In this document: piece after piece, positions 60,603 through 64,000 of the stretch
Numbering within the stretch: position 1 is the first letter of the stretch
Layout: each line of letters begins with the position of its first letter
DNA from: CBDBJK01 sp965206395
GTDB lineage: Bacteria; Chloroflexota; Dehalococcoidia; Lucifugimonadales; CATOSD01
Assembly: GCA_965206395.1 (NCBI GenBank)
Contig: CBDBJK010000018.1
Coordinates: 70,070-134,069, forward strand
Reading direction: 5' to 3'
Length of the DNA stretch: 64,000 nt
The notes under the pieces: model-generated
Told to the model about the DNA's origin: nothing
Seen by the model: only the letters and a program-made list of their open reading frames with translations
Database searches by the model: none
Translations under genes and position numbers: made by a program

Positions 60603-62747
60603 ATGCCCGGGTTCACAGTCGAGCCAGAAGTCTTCGTCAGCCTATCCTCTGACCGAGCGGTCAAACTCTTTCGCCAACTGCTCTGGGCGGAGGCAGGCCG
60701 GGTAGGAATAGGTCGGCACCTCATCAATGTCCCGGACTGTATAAACGTGGGCGATGGCGGAGTCGATGCCTACATTGACAATGCCCACCCTTCTGACGAT
60801 GACGTGATCCCCGAAGGATCATCGGTTTTCCAGGTCAAATCGACTGACCTGGAACCTGCGGCCTGCAGACGTGAGTTACACGTTGACGGCAACCTCAACC
60901 AACCGCTGAAGGATGAGGTAGACCTTCGATTGCAGCGTGGCGCAGCATACATCCTGGTTCTTATGGCCGATATAACCGACGCGAAGATACGAACTCGCTG
61001 CGATGCTATTCGAGACGAATTGGGGAAATCCGGTTACCTGAGCACTACGGTCAGAGTCTACTCTGCGAACCAAATGGCGGGGTTCACGAACCGACATCCG
61101 TCGCTCGTAGCGTCGCTACGCCCGGAACTTTCAACTTGCTACGCCTACGAGAGATGGGGAAGCAGGCAAGACGTTAGGCACCCCGCTACCTTTGTCGCAG
61201 ACTCTCATCGCCAGACCATAGTAGATCAGATTACTGGGACGTTGCGCGAAAGATCAAGGTGCCCCGTGCTGCGACTGACAGGGCTGCCGGGAGTTGGAAA
61301 GACGCGAAGCTCCTACGAGGCACTCCGCCCTGACGATCTGAAAAACCAAGTGCTCTACGTGCCCCGGGCTGCGGACCTTATCGGGGCGCCGCTCTTGCAT
61401 GCGTTGGTCAATGACCCCGAAGCATCTGCCATTCTCGTGGTCGATGAGTGTGACATTGATCAACATAGAGAGCTTAGCACTGCGTTGGCGGAGCAAGGGC
61501 CTCGCCTCGCTCTGGTTACTATGTCCTACGAGGTAGGACGCTTGCCTGTGCCGACAGTCGAGCTCCGCACCGAGCCCCTAGAACAAGAATCAATTGAGGA
61601 GGTCCTGCAGCTTGAGTATCCCGGCCTTCCTCGCTTATCGGCCCGCAGACTGGCAGAATTCGCCGACGGGTACCCACATATAGCGGCTCTCCTGGCCAAA
61701 CAGTACGCAGCAGAAGGACCCGCTGAGTCCCATCTCTCCATTTCAGACGACAGGCTAATGAATCGACTAATCGGAGGCTCGGCGTCCCTTGATTCCTATC
61801 AATTCAGCATAACTAGGGCAGTCCTCAGGGGCCTCTCGCTATTTCAAAGGATCGGTGTGGCAGGGATAGGTGAACGTGAGGGCCGCTGGCTTGCCGAGCA
61901 GATCGATGTTTCCTGGCATGAGTTCCAAGATGTCCTGAATAGGGAGAGAGAGCGTGGCACCATCCAGGGAGAGCACTACGTATTTGTGACACCATTCATG
62001 CTCAGGATTCATCTGCTAGAAGAGTGGTGGCAGACGCATGGCTTCACGGATGAAAGGGGCCTCAGCGAGTTCGTGTCCAGCATGCCAGACGCCGAAAGGC
62101 CTGATCTTCTACGGAGGTTCCTGGAGCACTTCCCATATGTGGCGGCAGCACCTCGCGGAGCTAAGTTCGTCCAGGAAATGCTCGCTGAGGGTGGAGTCGC
62201 CTCGGACTATGAACTGTTGAACAGTGATCTCGGCGGCAGGTTTTTTTTAGCCCTGACAGAGGCTGAGCCCGTTTCGGCCGTCCGAGCGGCAGAGCGAGTG
62301 CTTAACAACAAGAGCCGCCAGGAGCTCCTGCAGTTCCGTGGTGGTAGAAGGGCTATGGTTGAAGCCCTCACGCGAATGGCTGTCTGGAGGGAACTATTCC
62401 AGCCTGCTGCAAGACTCCTTTTGGCTCTGGCAGAAGCTGAAACGGAGTCGTGGGCCAATAATGCGAGCGGAGAGTTTGCCAACCTGTTCAGCTTAGGCAC
62501 TGGCCAGGTGGCTCCCACTGAAGCACCTCCTTCCGACAGGTTTCCAATCCTTACGTCTGCGGCATGGTTCCTGTGGAACTGGCCGCAGCTTCACCACGCG
62601 CCGGTCTGCCATTGCGTTGTAGACTGGCCGCTTCCCTCGCGCAGCATCCCAGGACGTTACCGATCTAGCTCCCGGGTCTCGCTGCGTCTCTCACCGCGCC
62701 GTCCTGTGGTTGCTCTGCAGGCCGGTCGGTTCTCCCCCACTTCATAG
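60603..62747 (+). CDS. PD-(D/E)xK nuclease - STAND NTPase fusion (Avs-like), probably C-terminally damaged
   Basis: The 714-codon frame starts with an endonuclease-like domain (residues 20-170): NVGDGGVDAYID (D51, D55) and SSVFQVKSTD (Q77, K79) fit the PD-(D/E)xK core. A STAND-type NTPase follows, with Walker A GLPGVGKT (227-234), Walker B ILVVDECD (277-284) and a helical/winged-helix relay to about 480. Helical repeat-like sequence runs to about 640. This is the architecture of Avs anti-phage proteins, whose C-terminal sensor binds a phage protein and triggers the nuclease. Those are usually far longer. The last 65 residues here (from AAWFLWNWPQLHH) look non-native, so a frameshift or truncation near 62560 is likely. 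Ggaga precedes the ATG. Confidence 0.68.
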   Translation: MPGFTVEPEVFVSLSSDRAVKLFRQLLWAEAGRVGIGRHLINVPDCINVGDGGVDAYIDNAHPSDDDVIPEGSSVFQVKSTDLEPAACRRELHVDGNLNQPLKDEVDLRLQRGAAYILVLMADITDAKIRTRCDAIRDELGKSGYLSTTVRVYSANQMAGFTNRHPSLVASLRPELSTCYAYERWGSRQDVRHPATFVADSHRQTIVDQITGTLRERSRCPVLRLTGLPGVGKTRSSYEALRPDDLKNQVLYVPRAADLIGAPLLHALVNDPEASAILVVDECDIDQHRELSTALAEQGPRLALVTMSYEVGRLPVPTVELRTEPLEQESIEEVLQLEYPGLPRLSARRLAEFADGYPHIAALLAKQYAAEGPAESHLSISDDRLMNRLIGGSASLDSYQFSITRAVLRGLSLFQRIGVAGIGEREGRWLAEQIDVSWHEFQDVLNRERERGTIQGEHYVFVTPFMLRIHLLEEWWQTHGFTDERGLSEFVSSMPDAERPDLLRRFLEHFPYVAAAPRGAKFVQEMLAEGGVASDYELLNSDLGGRFFLALTEAEPVSAVRAAERVLNNKSRQELLQFRGGRRAMVEALTRMAVWRELFQPAARLLLALAEAETESWANNASGEFANLFSLGTGQVAPTEAPPSDRFPILTSAAWFLWNWPQLHHAPVCHCVVDWPLPSRSIPGRYRSSSRVSLRLSPRRPVVALQAGRFSPTS

Positions 62748-62885
62748 CAGCTCCCCCTGAGTCCGTTCCTCTGAATTGACTCTGGGCCGGGCTGCGTCTT
62801 CTTCAACCCCCACGTAGCAGCAGCTCGCCTGAGTCGGTTTCCGTGATTTGACCCTGGGCCGAGCTGCGTCTTCTTTCAACACGGC
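62746..62885. repeat. Two diverged tandem repeats of about 70 bp
   Basis: Units begin tagcag at 62746 and 62816 and share gctgcgtcttctt near their ends (about 62792 and 62862) and a tctgaattgactctgggcc / gtgatttgaccctgggcc core. They close the region after the STAND gene and may be what remains of its 3' part or of a transposon end. Confidence 0.65.
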
Positions 62886-62984
62886 GTCTCCCTCGTTCGG
62901 CTCACCGTCAGACTGCGGGCGTCGTCGGCACGGCAACACGGATTCAACGGCAACGGCATGAGATTCAGCAAGGAGGTAGCACAC

Positions 62985-63356
62985 ATGGACAGGCAAGTTG
63001 GTCGGTATCAGAAGGGCGAACGGCAGGTGATCGGCGACCGCGTGGTCCTCAACCCACGGACCCGCCTCTGCTCCCTGCGAGACGCCGAGGGCAACGTCTT
63101 CGACACGTTCAGGTTGTCTCTCGAGGTCTGCGGCTGCGGGTATTCCTTCGCGCGGGCGGGGGTGGGCTACAGAGGCTCGGACGGCTGGTACTGCAAGAGA
63201 TGCGGGCAGCTGCACACATTGGACGGGAAGCAATCCACGAGCGACCCGGCCTGCCTGAAGCCCGATCCATCGCGGGTAAGGGAGTTCGACGTGGGCATCC
63301 GGGTATCCCCCGACTGGTCCACGTCCAGCGACCTGGAGGCCGGCGCGGGTCAATAA
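62985..63356 (+). CDS. Cysteine-rich hypothetical protein
   Basis: The 123-residue protein starts MDRQVGRYQKGERQVIGDRV and contains LEVCGCGYSFARAGV and GWYCKRCGQLH, so two Cys pairs probably form a zinc ribbon in the middle. No family is recognised. An aaggagg site precedes the ATG. With the next two genes it forms a tight, GC-rich row that differs from the chromosome upstream and looks element-borne. Confidence 0.6.
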   Translation: MDRQVGRYQKGERQVIGDRVVLNPRTRLCSLRDAEGNVFDTFRLSLEVCGCGYSFARAGVGYRGSDGWYCKRCGQLHTLDGKQSTSDPACLKPDPSRVREFDVGIRVSPDWSTSSDLEAGAGQ

Positions 63357-63372
63357 CGGAAAGGAGGCGTCG

Positions 63373-63762
63373 ATGCACGTCAAGGAACTGGTTCCAAAGG
63401 TCAAGGGACTCGCAGTCAAGGCGGGCGGATTCATCCGGCGGCGCAAGCGGCTGACGATAGCGGTCGTGGTCGCGGCGCTGCTGTTCGGGCCGCTGGTGAC
63501 GACCGACGGCGAGTTGGTCTTCCTGAACGCGGTCGGCCTCGGACTCGGTGCGCTGCTGCTCAGGCGGTTCATCAGGCCCGGAGGCAGGCAGCGGACGGGA
63601 CGGGCGCAACAGGCAAAACGGCAACCGAAGGCAAGAGCAACACAAAACGAAGGAGGACATGATGACGACGCAAGCAACGACGATTGGTGGGACTGGGACA
63701 AGGCCGCGGCCAAGCCTCGAAGAGCTGGTCGACCGGCTGATGGCGGCGCTGTTCAGGGCTGA
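63373..63762 (+). CDS. Small membrane protein of unknown function
   Basis: The 129-residue protein has a basic N-terminus (MHVKELVPKVKGLAVKAGGF), two hydrophobic helices (LTIAVVVAALLFGPLV and VFLNAVGLGLGALLL) and an Arg/Gln-rich tail that overlaps the next gene by about 100 bases. Because of that overlap the tail may be less conserved. Ggaaaggagg precedes the ATG. The topology recalls small membrane proteins of conjugative elements, but this is inference. Confidence 0.5.
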   Translation: MHVKELVPKVKGLAVKAGGFIRRRKRLTIAVVVAALLFGPLVTTDGELVFLNAVGLGLGALLLRRFIRPGGRQRTGRAQQAKRQPKARATQNEGGHDDDASNDDWWDWDKAAAKPRRAGRPADGGAVQG

Positions 63763-64000
63763 GCCGGAGACGGCGCCGAAGGCGGAAACCCCCAGCATGG
63801 CCCGCAGCGTCCACGAGGCGCGGCGGATGCGGCAGGCGGGGGACATCGATGGGGCGCTGGCCGTCCTCGCCGGAGCGGACACGGCAAGGGCGGAGACCAG
63901 GGAGGCGCGGTGGGCTTACGCCGAGTGGACGGACCTGGTGAAGCGGCGCTTCGGTGACCGGGACGCGCTGGTCTACAGCCAGGGAACCGGCAAGGCAGCG
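63659..64000 (+). CDS. Hypothetical protein, runs off the window
   Basis: The open frame starts MMTTQATTIGGTGTRPRPSL behind aaggagg and continues without a stop to the end (REARWAYAEWTDLVKRRFGD, LVYSQGTGKAA). The visible 114 residues are charged and helical, with a repeat-like ARRMRQAGDIDGALAVLAGA segment that resembles one TPR-type helix pair. Function is unknown. Confidence 0.6.
   Translation, partial: MMTTQATTIGGTGTRPRPSLEELVDRLMAALFRAEPETAPKAETPSMARSVHEARRMRQAGDIDGALAVLAGADTARAETREARWAYAEWTDLVKRRFGDRDALVYSQGTGKAA

Overview
The window reads as a chromosome segment of a free-living Chloroflexota bacterium, most likely Dehalococcoidia or SAR202-like. This is inference from gene content: a Dcd-Dut of mycobacterial type, a DUF5679 mini-protein, and many catabolic singletons (LLM flavin oxidoreductase, AMP-dependent acid-CoA ligase, crotonase, MmgE/PrpD, DUF169, SagB-type nitroreductase), together with Cys lipoproteins and strong Shine-Dalgarno sites. 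No rRNA or other taxonomic marker is present.

Layout. 0-1.7 kb: a decayed IS630 transposase and a complete IS5-family element. 1.8-11.1 kb: conserved core, with an ECF sigma/anti-sigma pair, a SIMPL lipoprotein, dCTP deaminase with a C-terminal HTH-like extension, the riboflavin operon ribD-ribE-ribBA-ribH, a MeaB-type GTPase, a DUF429 protein, and tRNA-Gln and tRNA-Glu. 11.1-15.5 kb: a phage remnant beside tRNA-Glu (integrase, HNH, zinc-finger, ParB-like, Mom-like DNA modifier, prohead-protease stub), gutted by an IS5 copy. 15.5-25.2 kb: accessory region with a MITE-like element encoding a 40-aa protein, PH-like and BI-1 membrane proteins, lipoproteins, a truncated IS1595, a Panacea-type toxin-antitoxin locus rearranged around a partial IS, and a transposon carrying three structured or tRNA-like RNAs, followed by a frameshifted HU gene. 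25.3-45 kb: metabolic core, including an M20 amidohydrolase, an amber-interrupted LLM oxidoreductase, a probable selenocysteine peroxiredoxin, aminotransferase, ThiL, SagB, crotonase, upp and a secreted Hcp-like protein. 45-48 kb: degenerate IS3, lipoproteins, and one lipoprotein gene split exactly by an IS. 48.2-52.7 kb: a polar amino-acid ABC transporter operon (binding protein, two permeases, ATPase). 52.7-62.8 kb: a damaged defence island with a type I restriction locus (hsdR and a truncated hsdS, no hsdM), a RelE-type TA pair, a HEPN abortive-infection-like protein, an AbiEi-like antitoxin and, divergently, a PD-(D/E)xK-STAND NTPase resembling Avs proteins. 63-64 kb: the start of a GC-rich operon that runs off the window.

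How the parts work together. The riboflavin genes form one compact operon from GTP and ribulose-5-phosphate to riboflavin; the aap-like genes form one importer. The accessory parts show repeated IS-driven remodelling: related IS5 copies target CTAG sites and have broken a phage protease, a mom gene, a toxin gene and hsdS. The strongest candidates for unusual biology are the UGA-interrupted peroxiredoxin, the RNA-carrying transposon (one RNA has a CUA anticodon and lies 4 kb from an amber-interrupted gene), the in-frame transposase-antitoxin chimera, and the STAND-nuclease defence gene.
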